Source: Streptomyces violaceusniger Tu 4113 (GTDB taxonomy: Bacteria; Actinomycetota; Actinomycetes; Streptomycetales; Streptomycetaceae). Taken from it: a stretch of 64,000 nucleotides of DNA. Positions 1 to 9,240 of the stretch are shown piece after piece. Made by a program: the position numbers and the translations under genes. The stretch is from positions 5,146,001-5,210,000 of the forward strand of contig NC_015957.1 in NCBI RefSeq assembly GCF_000147815.2, written 5' to 3'. The number at the start of each line of letters is the position of its first letter. Positions within the stretch are counted from its first letter, which is position 1. The notes below the pieces were generated by a model, which did no database searches, was not told the origin of the DNA, and worked only from the letters and a program-made list of their open reading frames with translations.

Positions 1-1
1 T

Positions 2-1054
2 GCCGCAGCTCTTCCCCGGCAGAGGTGGGACGCGCTGACCCGTCCGTCCGACCTCTTCCTCACCACCCGTTGGCTGGACGTGGCGGAGAGCACGGCTGGG
101 GCCCCCATGGCCTACCTATGGATCGAACGCGGGGGCCAACTCGTCGCGGGGCTTGCCACCGCCCTGGCCAGCGAAGTGGTGCCTTGGCCGCTTGGCCGTC
201 CCGACCATGTCCTGAGGAAGAGCGTTGCGGCAGGGTTGCCCCATGCGGCGGATTTCCTCGCCGGTCTGCCGGAGGAGCCCACCGCGGCCCTGATGCCGTC
301 GCTTCTGGCGGGTGGCCGTCATCTCGGTAACACCCGTGTCCTGTGCGGAGCACAGGCATCAGCCGATGACCTCGACACTCTCCTCGCCGCTGCGGAAGGC
401 CTGGCCCGGACCACCGATGCGGCGAGCGTTGCCTTCCTGCACGTGGACGAGACGGATCACGAGCTGATGAGCGCTCTGGTCCGACGCGGGTACCGGCACT
501 ACACGTCAGGGCGCTACAGCTCTCTGCGCGTACCAGCGGACGGATTCCCCGGGTACCTTGCCGCATTTCCACGCAAACGGCGCGTGTCCATCGCCGCTGA
601 GCGCCGCAAGCTGTACGACGAGGGCTGCCGAATCTCCGTAAAGCCTTTCGGCGGCGCCGACCTTGTCCGCTTCGCCGAACTCGAAGCGGAGCTGATGCGT
701 AAGTACGGCATCGAGTGGCGAGACGACCAGTCGTTGCCTACGTACACCCACATCCGAGACCGCTTCGGCGACGACGCCTTCGCGCTCGTCGCCCGGGCCG
801 ACGGGCTGATCCGCGGGTTCGCCTTGATTCTGCGGCACAACGATCACTGGTACGCACGGCAGAGCGGCTTCGACTACGCGTACCAGCGACACAAGCGGCT
901 GCCGCTGTACTTCGAGCTCCTCTACTACCGGCTCGTAGAGGAGGCCGCCGCGGCGGGCGTCACCACCGTCTACTACGGACACGGCAGCGAGGACACCAAG
1001 CGCTCACGCGGCTGCGTAGCCACCGATCAGTTCTGCTACGTGCTGAGCCTGTGA
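2..1054 (+). CDS. Fem/GNAT-like acyltransferase (5' end outside window)
   Basis: The reading frame is open from base 2, and the residues before the first ATG (base 80) look coding (a 'DLFLTTRWLDV' stretch), so the gene starts upstream and I treat it as partial. The protein resembles the peptidoglycan-recognition/FemABX-like branch of the GNAT superfamily (COG3146 type). It has an N-terminal half rich in short helices, then 'FPRKRRVSIAAERRKLYDEG' and a C-terminal acyl-CoA or aminoacyl-tRNA acyltransferase fold ending '...YYGHGSEDTKRSRGC'. Such proteins transfer an acyl or aminoacyl group to an amine. Next to an ATP-grasp ligase and an NRPS module it probably forms an amide in a small peptide pathway. 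The stop lies 12 bases before the next gene. The substrate cannot be read from the sequence. Confidence 0.6.
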   Translation, partial: AAALPRQRWDALTRPSDLFLTTRWLDVAESTAGAPMAYLWIERGGQLVAGLATALASEVVPWPLGRPDHVLRKSVAAGLPHAADFLAGLPEEPTAALMPSLLAGGRHLGNTRVLCGAQASADDLDTLLAAAEGLARTTDAASVAFLHVDETDHELMSALVRRGYRHYTSGRYSSLRVPADGFPGYLAAFPRKRRVSIAAERRKLYDEGCRISVKPFGGADLVRFAELEAELMRKYGIEWRDDQSLPTYTHIRDRFGDDAFALVARADGLIRGFALILRHNDHWYARQSGFDYAYQRHKRLPLYFELLYYRLVEEAAAAGVTTVYYGHGSEDTKRSRGCVATDQFCYVLSL

Positions 1055-1066
1055 GGGCAGGCCATC

Positions 1067-2359
1067 TTGACAATTCAAAACACCGAAAGGGCCGGTGTGC
1101 CGCACAACAGCAAGCAACATGTGTTCGCAGTCATCGAAAGCTTCATGGGAGCCTTGGGGCGCACACCACTGCATGCGGCACGCGCCCAAGGACTGCACAT
1201 CGCATTCGTGACCCGCGATGTGTCCCGCTACACCCCGAACCGCCAGGCCCGTGAGGCGTTCGAGTCATGCGTCGACGATGTGATCGAGGCGGACGTACAC
1301 GACAGCGCCGCGGTGGTCACGGCTCTCGATCAGGCTTACGAGCGGAGTGATCTGCGCGGCGTCTACACAACCCTCGACCACTACGTCCCGGTCGTGGCTG
1401 AGGCCGCGCGCACTCTAGGACTGCCCGGGCTCAACCCCACCGCGGCCTACGCTTGCCGCAACAAGCTGCAGACAAGGCGAGCCGCGGAAGCGGACGGTGT
1501 GGGAGTCCCCGCGTGGGCCTGGGTTCGCTCGGAGGAGGAGGCCGTGACCACCGCCGAGCGCATCGGGCTGCCTTGCGTGGTCAAGCCGATGACAGACGGC
1601 GGCAGCCTGGACGTCAAACTGTGCCGCACAGCCGAGGAAGTGGCCGCGCAGTACCACTCCATCGCCTCGGTTCCCACCGACTACTTTGGCGGGCAGCGCA
1701 TTCCCGGGGCGCTGGTGGAGGAGTACCTCGTTGGGTTCGAAGTGAGCGTCGAGTGCTTTACCTTCCGCGGTGAGCGCACCCTGATCGGTGTGACCGACAA
1801 GGGGCTCGGTGCGCATCCCTACTTCGTCGAAGCCGGTGAAGTCTTTCCCTCGCTTCTTCCGCAGAGCGTCCAAAAGGAGTTAGTCAGCACGGCGTTCGCT
1901 GCGCTCGATGCCGTCGGACACGACTTCGGGTGCGCCCACGTCGAGGTCAGGATGACGGCTTCCGGCCCCAAGCTCATCGAGATCAACGCCCGAATGCCCG
2001 GAGGGCAGATCACCCGTCTCATACGTGAGAGCACCGGGCTCCACCTCCAGCGCGAGCAAATACGAATGCACACGGGAGAAGAACCGGACCTTACGTTGCG
2101 CCCGCTCGGCGTCGCGGCGGCGCGGTTCCTCTTCGCGCCCCGAAGCGGCACGGTGCGCGCGGTGCACGGGACTGACTTGCTCGGACGCATCCCGGGCGTG
2201 GTAGAGGTGGACCTGCACGTGGCGCCTGGCGACGAGGTGCGGATCCCGGAGAACAGCGTTGATTTGCTTGGCAGCATCGTGGCGTGCGGTCAAAACGGCG
2301 GCGAGGCCCTCCAGAGGGCTGATGCGGCGATTGGCCAGATAGGGATCGAGGTCGAGTAA
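1067..2359 (+). CDS. ATP-grasp carboxylate-amine ligase
   Basis: This 430-residue protein has the ATP-grasp layout. An N-terminal pre-ATP domain is followed by a lysine/glycine-rich nucleotide loop ('CVVKPMTDGGS', about residues 172-182), an acidic strand ('LVEEYLVGFEVSVE') and the metal-binding 'HVEVRM...LIEINARMPGG' block near residue 300. The family activates a carboxylate as acyl phosphate and joins it to an amine. The TTG start at 1067 follows a GAGGGCAG ribosome site; GTG at 1097 is an alternative. The stop overlaps the NRPS start by one base, so the two are translationally coupled and this enzyme probably extends or caps the NRPS-linked amino acid. Codon 272 is a rare TTA (1880-1882). 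BesA of the beta-ethynylserine pathway is also an ATP-grasp ligase, but I cannot tell whether this is its orthologue. Confidence 0.8.
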   Translation: MTIQNTERAGVPHNSKQHVFAVIESFMGALGRTPLHAARAQGLHIAFVTRDVSRYTPNRQAREAFESCVDDVIEADVHDSAAVVTALDQAYERSDLRGVYTTLDHYVPVVAEAARTLGLPGLNPTAAYACRNKLQTRRAAEADGVGVPAWAWVRSEEEAVTTAERIGLPCVVKPMTDGGSLDVKLCRTAEEVAAQYHSIASVPTDYFGGQRIPGALVEEYLVGFEVSVECFTFRGERTLIGVTDKGLGAHPYFVEAGEVFPSLLPQSVQKELVSTAFAALDAVGHDFGCAHVEVRMTASGPKLIEINARMPGGQITRLIRESTGLHLQREQIRMHTGEEPDLTLRPLGVAAARFLFAPRSGTVRAVHGTDLLGRIPGVVEVDLHVAPGDEVRIPENSVDLLGSIVACGQNGGEALQRADAAIGQIGIEVE

Positions 2360-5300
2360 TGGCGCATGCCCCTGCCTCCCTGGACACCTACCCATGGACC
2401 GGACGGACGATTCTGGAGCTCTTTGCCGAGGCCGTTCGTGAGGCTCCTGACCGAACAGCCGTGGAGCGCGGCGGCACCCGCATGACCCTGGGGGAAGTCG
2501 ACCGTCGCAGCGCCCGGATCGCCGCCGAACTCGCCGCAGCCGGCATCGGCAGCGGCGACGTGGTCGCCGTCGTCCTGGACCGCAGTGCGCACCTGCCGGC
2601 CGCACTGCTGGGAGTGATGCGAAGCGGCGCCGCCTTCGTGCCCGTCGACCCCGACTACCCAGCCCAGCGCCGCGCTTACATGCATCAGGATTCGCGCGCG
2701 CGAGCGACGGTGACCCTGAGCCGGTTACTCGGCGAGGTGGACGGCACCCGCCCGGTCATCCTCATCGATGCACTCCGCACCGACGTTGCGGAAACCAGTC
2801 TGCCCACTGTCCGTCCCACCGACCTCGCATACATCATGTACACCTCGGGCTCCACCGGGCGCCCTAAGGGTGTTGAGATCGGCCACCAGGCGTTTCTCAA
2901 GGGCGTGTTGGTGATGGCCTCGGTGGTGAGTCCGAAGAACGATGATGTCTGGCTGTCGGTCACCTCCCCGTCCTTTGACCCAAGTCTGCTGGACCTTTTT
3001 CTTCCTCTGCTGACCCAAGGACGAATCGTCATCGCGGACAACGACCAGGTCGTGGCAGGAGATGCGTTGCATACTCTGCTGGCAGAGAGCCACGCGACGG
3101 TATTGCAGGCTACTCCTCTGACCTGGCGGATGCTGCTCGAGGACGGCTGGACAGGGCGGTTGCGCCTCGCGCTGTGCGCTGGTGAGGTGATGCACCCGGT
3201 CCTCGCGAAGGCCCTGTACGAGCGCTGTGACGAAGTGTGGAACGCCTACGGACCGACCGAGACCACCATCTATGCCAGTGCACATCGAGTCGGCCCCGGG
3301 GACACCGGGAACGTTCCTGTGGGCCGACCCCTGCCTGATACCGAAGTCCGCGTCCTCGGTGAGGACTTGGCTAGTAAGCCGCGGGGTGAGGTCGGAGAGC
3401 TCTGGATCGGCGGCACAGGGGTCGGTGTCGGTTATCGCGGACGGGACGAACTGACGGCAGATCGTTTTCGCACGATCCCAGGTGATCCACCTACAGAACG
3501 GTTCTACCGAACCGGCGACCTGGGTCGCCAACGGATGGACGGGACTATCGAACTGTTCGGGAGGGCGGACGACCAGGTCAAGATCAGAGGGCATCGCATC
3601 GAGCCCGGCGAGGTGGAAAACCAACTTTCGGCGCACAAGGGTGTGGAGAGCGCTGTGGTGGTACCGCGCACCCTCCCCGGGGCAGCCGGTGTCCAATTGG
3701 TCGCCTATGTCCGGCCTGTTGGAGATGGTGAGATTTCCACAGGTCAGCTGCTTGATTTTCTCGCTGATCGGCTTCCGAAGTACATGGTGCCGTCCACCGT
3801 CGTCCAGGTCGCCGAGTGGCCGCGTACCGCCACTTACAAGATCGACCGCAACCGGTTGCCGGACCCCGGCGTCGCCACGGACCAGGACCGGTCCGGTTCT
3901 GCCCCGCGTACGCCGACCGAGCGTGCACTGGCCCAGCTGTGGGAAAAGGTGTTGAACCACCGGTCGGTGTCCCGTGAGGAGGACTTCTTCGCCCTCGGCG
4001 GGCATTCGCTGCTTTCGATGCAGCTGGTCGCCCGCATCCGCGAGGAGATGGGCGCGGCGGCTACGGTACGAGACCTTATCGACGCTCCCGTCCTGGCAGA
4101 CCTGGCCGAGCGCATCGACCAGACACCACCGACATCGGCTACGACGCCGACATACGCCAGGGCGCCGAAGTCGCTCTTGCCGGTCTCGCCAGAACAGCAC
4201 CTCCGCCTGGCCAAGGAGCAGCGGCGGCTGGAGCACGACCTCGGCCCCGGGACCCACAACGTCTCCATTGCGTGCACAGTCGAGGGCCCCTTGAACTTGG
4301 ACAAGCTGGAGCAGGCCCTGACCGATGTGGTGAACCGCCACGAGGCTCTTCGAGCACGGTTCCTCTGGGATGAAACAGGCGCCGTACGCCAGGAGATCGC
4401 TCTCGTCCAATCGATACGTATCCGCCGCGAAACCGCATCCCCTGGGCAGGGCATGCCTTCGTCGGCGGTCGTTCAAGTGGCCAATGAACCTTTCGATCTC
4501 GGCTCCGGCCTGCTGCTTCGGGCGGCCCACTGGGCTTGCGGCAACGGTACGGGCGTTCTCCTGCTCGTGTGCGACCACGTGGTCACCGACCTGGTCTCGA
4601 TGGCCGTAATTATCGGTGATCTGCAGCGTGCTTACGCCGCGCGGCTCGCTGGCACAGCAGCGCCGTGGGATGGCCCGGATCCGACCTACCGAGCCTTCCT
4701 TCTGGAAGAGGCAGCGTGGCTGGCGTCACCGGAAACCGACGAAGCCCTGGCGGCGTGGCGCGAAAATCTCACCGGTGAAGCGCCGTACTGCCTACTCAAG
4801 GGCCTGTCCCGGCCTACGGAGAGAGCTGCGCACGAGCCCGTGGCCGGATCGATGACTGTATATCTGCCCCACACTGTCACCGACCGCCTGGCGGCTACGG
4901 CCGGCAAACATGGCGCGTCCCTGGCCCACGCCCTGCTGGCACTGGTCGCCATAGGTCTGTCCGGGATGACCGGTCAGGAGCGCATCGGGGCGATTATCCC
5001 CATGGCGAACCGTGAAGCAGCAGGCTCGGATCGGCTCGTCGCGTACGCCGCACACGGCCTGCCGGTACATCAGGACGTTGCTCCCGAAAAGCCCTTCACG
5101 CATCAGGTCGAGCAGGCCGCGGGGCAGACGATGGAGGTCTTGGCCCGCCAGCGCCTGGCGCTGGCGGAAGTCGTACGCAGGCTGGACCCCGAAGCATTCG
5201 GCATACCGTCCTCCCAGCCATACGCGATGGTTAACTTCATCGCGGCGGACCTACTCAATGCCTCGATCACTCCCGTACTCGACCAGGTGCGTATGTCCCC

Positions 5301-5520
5301 ACTGAGTGTGGGAGCCACCGAGCCGGCAGCTCCTCTCATCGTCGAGCTCCTGGAGACCCCGGAGCGCCTCACTGTGCACATCGTTCATGACCGGAGGTTC
5401 ATCGAGGACACCGATGCCCAGCGCTTGACCGACCTCCTCATCGCACTGGCCGAGTCGGCGGCAGCCACGCCCGGGGCGACCGTCGCCGAACTGCTCGCCG
5501 CTTCGGGTAACGACACGTGA
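2359..5520 (+). CDS. NRPS module with A-T-C domain order
   Basis: This 1053-residue nonribosomal peptide synthetase has an adenylation domain first (residues about 15-500, with 'YTSGSTGRPKGV', 'NAYGPTETT' and the A10 lysine at about 494). A carrier domain follows (FFALGGHSLLS, phosphopantetheine Ser about 549), and a condensation domain comes last (about 600-1050). The condensation motif reads D739-H740-x3-D744 instead of HHxxxDG. The second, catalytic His and the Asp are kept, but the first His is Asp and the final Gly is Leu. The A-domain pocket as I align it reads D-P-L-Q-L-A-A-I-Y, which I do not match to a known amino acid. With C at the terminus there is no thioesterase, so release probably needs an external nucleophile. 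Codon 123 is TTA (2725). It overlaps the following MFS gene by 4 bases. Confidence 0.88.
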   Translation: MAHAPASLDTYPWTGRTILELFAEAVREAPDRTAVERGGTRMTLGEVDRRSARIAAELAAAGIGSGDVVAVVLDRSAHLPAALLGVMRSGAAFVPVDPDYPAQRRAYMHQDSRARATVTLSRLLGEVDGTRPVILIDALRTDVAETSLPTVRPTDLAYIMYTSGSTGRPKGVEIGHQAFLKGVLVMASVVSPKNDDVWLSVTSPSFDPSLLDLFLPLLTQGRIVIADNDQVVAGDALHTLLAESHATVLQATPLTWRMLLEDGWTGRLRLALCAGEVMHPVLAKALYERCDEVWNAYGPTETTIYASAHRVGPGDTGNVPVGRPLPDTEVRVLGEDLASKPRGEVGELWIGGTGVGVGYRGRDELTADRFRTIPGDPPTERFYRTGDLGRQRMDGTIELFGRADDQVKIRGHRIEPGEVENQLSAHKGVESAVVVPRTLPGAAGVQLVAYVRPVGDGEISTGQLLDFLADRLPKYMVPSTVVQVAEWPRTATYKIDRNRLPDPGVATDQDRSGSAPRTPTERALAQLWEKVLNHRSVSREEDFFALGGHSLLSMQLVARIREEMGAAATVRDLIDAPVLADLAERIDQTPPTSATTPTYARAPKSLLPVSPEQHLRLAKEQRRLEHDLGPGTHNVSIACTVEGPLNLDKLEQALTDVVNRHEALRARFLWDETGAVRQEIALVQSIRIRRETASPGQGMPSSAVVQVANEPFDLGSGLLLRAAHWACGNGTGVLLLVCDHVVTDLVSMAVIIGDLQRAYAARLAGTAAPWDGPDPTYRAFLLEEAAWLASPETDEALAAWRENLTGEAPYCLLKGLSRPTERAAHEPVAGSMTVYLPHTVTDRLAATAGKHGASLAHALLALVAIGLSGMTGQERIGAIIPMANREAAGSDRLVAYAAHGLPVHQDVAPEKPFTHQVEQAAGQTMEVLARQRLALAEVVRRLDPEAFGIPSSQPYAMVNFIAADLLNASITPVLDQVRMSPLSVGATEPAAPLIVELLETPERLTVHIVHDRRFIEDTDAQRLTDLLIALAESAAATPGATVAELLAASGNDT

Positions 5521-6755
5521 CCACGGCAGAAGCCACGGATGCGGACAGGCCGACGCGCATACTCCCCCGCGGCCCGGGAGTTGTGTGGTTCGGCGCCTCA
5601 GGATTCGTCAATGCGTTTGGCACCGGATTCTTCTACCCGTTCGCGCTCCTGTTCTTCGCGGAGCTGTCGGGTCTGTCGCTGAGCACAGTGGGGGTGGTGC
5701 TCACGATCACCGCGCTTGCCGCATTGCCGGGATTACCTGTTGTCGGTCTGCTCATAGACAAGTTCGGGCCGCGCCAGGTGCTCATCGTGGCGGCTCTGCT
5801 GCGCGCCGGCTGCTTCGTAGGCTTTGTCTCGATGCGGGGCATCGTGCCACTTGCCCTGTTCAACATCGCTTTCGCCGTGGGGAACCGCGCCGAACAGGCC
5901 GCAGTTCTGCCACTCGCGGTGGACTTGGCCGGGAAGGGACAGAGCGGCCGGTGGCTCGCTCTGTCCCGGGTAGTCTTCAACGCCGGGATCGGGGCAGGTG
6001 CCCTGGTCGCAGGGCTGCTCGTCATGGACTCACCATCAGGATTCGCCGTGCTCGGCGTGGCCAACGCGGTCAGTTTCGTGTTGACCGCTCTGCTTTACCT
6101 GCAGCTTTCCGTTCGGGTACCCCCCACACGAACCACGGCTTCGAAGGCAGTGGGCGCCGTGCGCAGCCGCCCGTGGTGCAATACCTCCTTCTTGCACGTG
6201 GCGGGCGCCAATGCCGTCCTGCGGACATCGATTCTGGTGGTGGAGACTGCGCTGCCGGTCTTCGTCCTTCATGAACTGGTCCTGCCCACATGGACAGTGA
6301 GCGTGCTCTTCATCGTCAACACCACCTTGCTCACGCTGCTGCAATTGCCGGTGAGCCGCTTCCTCGAACGTTTCCGCCCAGGTCCCGTACTGGCTGTTGG
6401 AGGGTGCGCCTTCGTCGCGTTGTACGTGACGGTGGTGATGATCGGATCCGCTCCTCGTGCTGTCGGACTGGGGGTCCTGCTGGTGGCCATGACCGTGTAC
6501 ACGCTGGGAGAGATGGCTGTCTCGCAGGCCGGTCTGGTGATGCTGACAAGCCTTCCTCCGCAGCCCGAGCTGGGTAGCTACATGGCCTTTAACCAGCTCT
6601 TCGTCGGCGTGGGCGCCGCGCTTGCTCCGTTACTGGCGGCGACCCTGCTCGATAGCTGGCCGACCTTGCTCTGGTGGGCTCTCACTGCGATGAGTGTCCT
6701 GGCCGCCCTGCTCGTCCTGTGCCTCCCGCGACGTGTCACCTGGGAGTCGGGGTAG
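5517..6755 (+). CDS. MFS transporter, 12-TM type
   Basis: A 412-residue integral membrane protein with about twelve hydrophobic segments and a major-facilitator loop between the second and third ('LLIDKFGPRQVLI'). The GTG start overlaps the NRPS stop (GTGA), so it belongs to the same operon and most likely exports the peptide product or provides self-resistance. It contains two TTA leucine codons (5733 and 6630). Together with those in the two preceding genes, this points to dependence on the bldA tRNA. The substrate cannot be inferred from sequence. Confidence 0.82.
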   Translation: MTTAEATDADRPTRILPRGPGVVWFGASGFVNAFGTGFFYPFALLFFAELSGLSLSTVGVVLTITALAALPGLPVVGLLIDKFGPRQVLIVAALLRAGCFVGFVSMRGIVPLALFNIAFAVGNRAEQAAVLPLAVDLAGKGQSGRWLALSRVVFNAGIGAGALVAGLLVMDSPSGFAVLGVANAVSFVLTALLYLQLSVRVPPTRTTASKAVGAVRSRPWCNTSFLHVAGANAVLRTSILVVETALPVFVLHELVLPTWTVSVLFIVNTTLLTLLQLPVSRFLERFRPGPVLAVGGCAFVALYVTVVMIGSAPRAVGLGVLLVAMTVYTLGEMAVSQAGLVMLTSLPPQPELGSYMAFNQLFVGVGAALAPLLAATLLDSWPTLLWWALTAMSVLAALLVLCLPRRVTWESG

Positions 6756-6920
6756 ACCATCCCTGCGTAAGCGTCATATGGGAAGCTCGGGGCCACGGCG
6801 TTTGCACGTCCGGCTGAATCGACTGTTCCTGGGACAGACGGCGACTTTCTTCTCCTACCACCGGCCCGGGGAACGCACGCCACTGCGTTCCGAAGCACCA
6901 GGTATAAAGGAGGTTCTCCC

Positions 6921-8228
6921 ATGACAGGCAAGCCACGGCACATGCATCTCTTTCTCGTCATCGGCAACGTCGGCCAGCATCATGGCGCGTGGCGCGAACC
7001 GGACAGCGGCATCGAACTGGCCGACTCGATCGATTTCCACGCCGAGGTGGCGCAGCGGGCCGAGGCCGCGAAGCTGGATGCCGTCTTCATCGCTGACCAC
7101 CTTGCGATGCTGGGCCGGGAGGCGCACGCGCCGGCACAGCATCTGGAACCAGTGACCGTGCTGTCGGCCCTGAGCATGCGTACGGAATCGATCGGCCTGG
7201 TGGGTTCTGCCAGCACGACGTTCAACGAGCCCTTCAACGTAGCGCGCCAGTTCGCCTCACTGGACCACCTCAGCCGGGGCCGAGCCGGTTGGAACATCGT
7301 GACCTCGGCGTTCGGTGAGGAGAACTTCGGCTCCGACCCCCTCCCCTCGCACGCGTCCCGTTACGAACGCGCCGGGGAATTCGTGGAGGTGACCAAGGCA
7401 CTGTGGCGCAGTTGGGACGCCGACGCCTTGGCGGTGGACAGGGATTCCGGCGTGTACGCCAGATCGGAACGGGTGCATCCGATCAACTTCCAGGGCGAAC
7501 ACCTGACGGTCTCCGGGCCACTGAACATTCCCCGGCCACCGCAAGTGCACCCCGTGCTGGTGCAGGCCGGAACGTCCGCTGATGGCATGGCCTTCGCGTC
7601 CAGGCACGCCGAGGTCGTCTTCTCGGCGCATCAGGGACTCCCCATGGCGAAGCGCTACTACGACGAGATCAAGAACGGTGCGAAGCGGCTGGGCCGCGAC
7701 CCGGACTCGATCAAGGTCCTGTTCGGTCTGAGCCCCATCCTCGGTGACACCCAGAAGGACGCTGAGGAGCGGCAGCGCGCCCTGGCCGGCCTCCTCAACA
7801 TCGACTATGCCAAACAACTGGTGGCTTTCCAGCTCGGCGGGATCGACCTGACCAACTACGACCTCGACGAGAAGCTGCCGCTGGACGTCCTGCCGGACCC
7901 GACGACCATCAACCGCAGGCAGGGCCGCTTCGATCTTTACCGGCAGTTGATCGAAGACGGTGAAACCCTGCGGCGCCTGACTGAGGTCGAGGCCACGGCG
8001 GCGGGGCTCCAGGTGGCCGTCGGCGATGTGGAACGCATGGCCAACGAGATGATCACCTATTTCGAGGCTGCCGCGGCCGACGGCTTCATCCTCATTCCTC
8101 CCTCGCAGCGCGTGGACGGACGCCGTCTGCTCAGCGAGGTCATACCCCTGTTGCAGGAGCGAGGGTATGCCCGCGCAACCTACCAGGGCACTACCCTGCG
8201 CGAGCATCTCGGCCTCGCCCGGCCCTGA
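6921..8228 (+). CDS. LLM-class flavin-dependent monooxygenase (NtaA/SnaA/DszA type)
   Basis: This 435-residue protein belongs to the bacterial-luciferase-like superfamily, in the nitrilotriacetate/pristinamycin/dibenzothiophene monooxygenase group. Diagnostic stretches are 'HLFLVIGNVGQHHGAWR' at the N-terminus, 'DAVFIADHLAMLGR', 'GRAGWNIVTS' and 'HPVLVQAGTSADGMAFA'. These enzymes use FMNH2 from a partner reductase and O2 to oxidise carbon, nitrogen or sulphur. The start at 6921 has a perfect AAAGGAGG site about 8 bases upstream. A gap of 165 bases separates it from the MFS gene, so it may have its own promoter. Family membership is secure; the reaction is not known. Confidence 0.85.
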   Translation: MTGKPRHMHLFLVIGNVGQHHGAWREPDSGIELADSIDFHAEVAQRAEAAKLDAVFIADHLAMLGREAHAPAQHLEPVTVLSALSMRTESIGLVGSASTTFNEPFNVARQFASLDHLSRGRAGWNIVTSAFGEENFGSDPLPSHASRYERAGEFVEVTKALWRSWDADALAVDRDSGVYARSERVHPINFQGEHLTVSGPLNIPRPPQVHPVLVQAGTSADGMAFASRHAEVVFSAHQGLPMAKRYYDEIKNGAKRLGRDPDSIKVLFGLSPILGDTQKDAEERQRALAGLLNIDYAKQLVAFQLGGIDLTNYDLDEKLPLDVLPDPTTINRRQGRFDLYRQLIEDGETLRRLTEVEATAAGLQVAVGDVERMANEMITYFEAAAADGFILIPPSQRVDGRRLLSEVIPLLQERGYARATYQGTTLREHLGLARP

Positions 8229-8388
8229 ACGCCATGGGTATCCCGGCCTCGGCCTGTTGGCTGATGAGACCTGCCGGGGGCATGGAGCTGCGCTTCGGCC
8301 CGACGGAGTTGACCACCGCTGGGTCGGCGCAGGGCCTTGGTGCTGCGGCGCGACCCTGATCTGCGGCTGGTTCAATGGACCGGTTGCT

Positions 8389-8727
8389 CTACCTCGGGGT
8401 CGGCGCGTACGTGATAATCTCGACTTTCTCCAGAGTCGCCATTCCTTCCTCAATCAGTTCTGACAATTGAGGAACGAAGCGGCGTATCCGGTCTTCCGCA
8501 TCGACGATGACCACCAGAAGCGGCAGTGAGTGTGACAGCGAGAGCAGGCGAGAGGTGTGCACGATGCCATCCGCGCCGTAGCCTTCTATGCCGCGAAGCA
8601 CAATTGCCCTGGATAATCCGGCGTTCCGAGCTCTCCGCACGATCTCGTAGTACAGGGGCCGGTGGTTCCACACGTCGTCATCCCTGGCGAAAATCGTCAG
8701 CTTGAGCCCACAGCCGGCTGATTGCAT
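8389..8727 (-). CDS. DUF190 (PII-like) small protein
   Basis: The protein of about 112 residues matches the DUF190 family: 'LKLTIFARDDDVWNHRPLYYEIV', 'RAIVLRGIEGYGADGIVHTSRLL' and 'LPLLVVIVDAEDRIRRF'. These are PII-like ferredoxin-fold oligomers often found beside crcB fluoride channels, but no crcB is seen here. I prefer the ATG at 8727, which has AAAGGA upstream; a GTG at 8748 gives a 119-residue version. The gene converges with the LLM monooxygenase and diverges from the halogenase operon. It is probably unrelated to either pathway. Confidence 0.75.
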   Translation of the reverse strand: MQSAGCGLKLTIFARDDDVWNHRPLYYEIVRRARNAGLSRAIVLRGIEGYGADGIVHTSRLLSLSHSLPLLVVIVDAEDRIRRFVPQLSELIEEGMATLEKVEIITYAPTPR

Positions 8728-9240
8728 GACTTGCTCTATCCTTTGCACTACGACAGTCGACGATCCAGGCCGGCAGCCCAGACGGCAAGGCGTCCTGAGT
8801 CACGCCTCGACGGGTGAAGATCCAATCCAGTCTGGACATCCAGCGAAGTCCACGGCCTTCGTCAATTTATCAACGCCTGGTGACCACCGCAATGCCCCGG
8901 GTAACTGCATGTACCTGCCGCAGGTTTGGTAGTTGACGTCCTGTCGGTGACGATCACGCCTCGGGACATTCGAACCGGGTCACGTCTCCTTCGTGGTCCC
9001 TCGCTCGTAGGTGCGTCATGTACGCAGCCGCTGGTTTGGCTGGTGCAATACGCCAGCAGGCGCCGACGGTGCGGCAGCGTGCAGAGTCGACGTTGGTCCG
9101 GCGTGCGAAAAACGGATAGCGCCCGGTCGTAAATCGGATTGAGGAAGGCCGATCTGGCGGGATAGTGTCGCCCGCCAGCGGGGACAATTTGTCATGCCCC
9201 GGCCGTCGTAGATCTCATCCCCAACCCAGGGAGATAGCGA
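8728..9240. other. Intergenic region upstream of the halogenase operon
   Basis: About 510 bases between the divergent DUF190 gene and the halogenase gene. I see no convincing ORF, RNA or transposase remnant. It must contain the promoter for the 9.2-19.1 kb operon, but I cannot identify -35/-10 elements with confidence. Confidence 0.5.
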
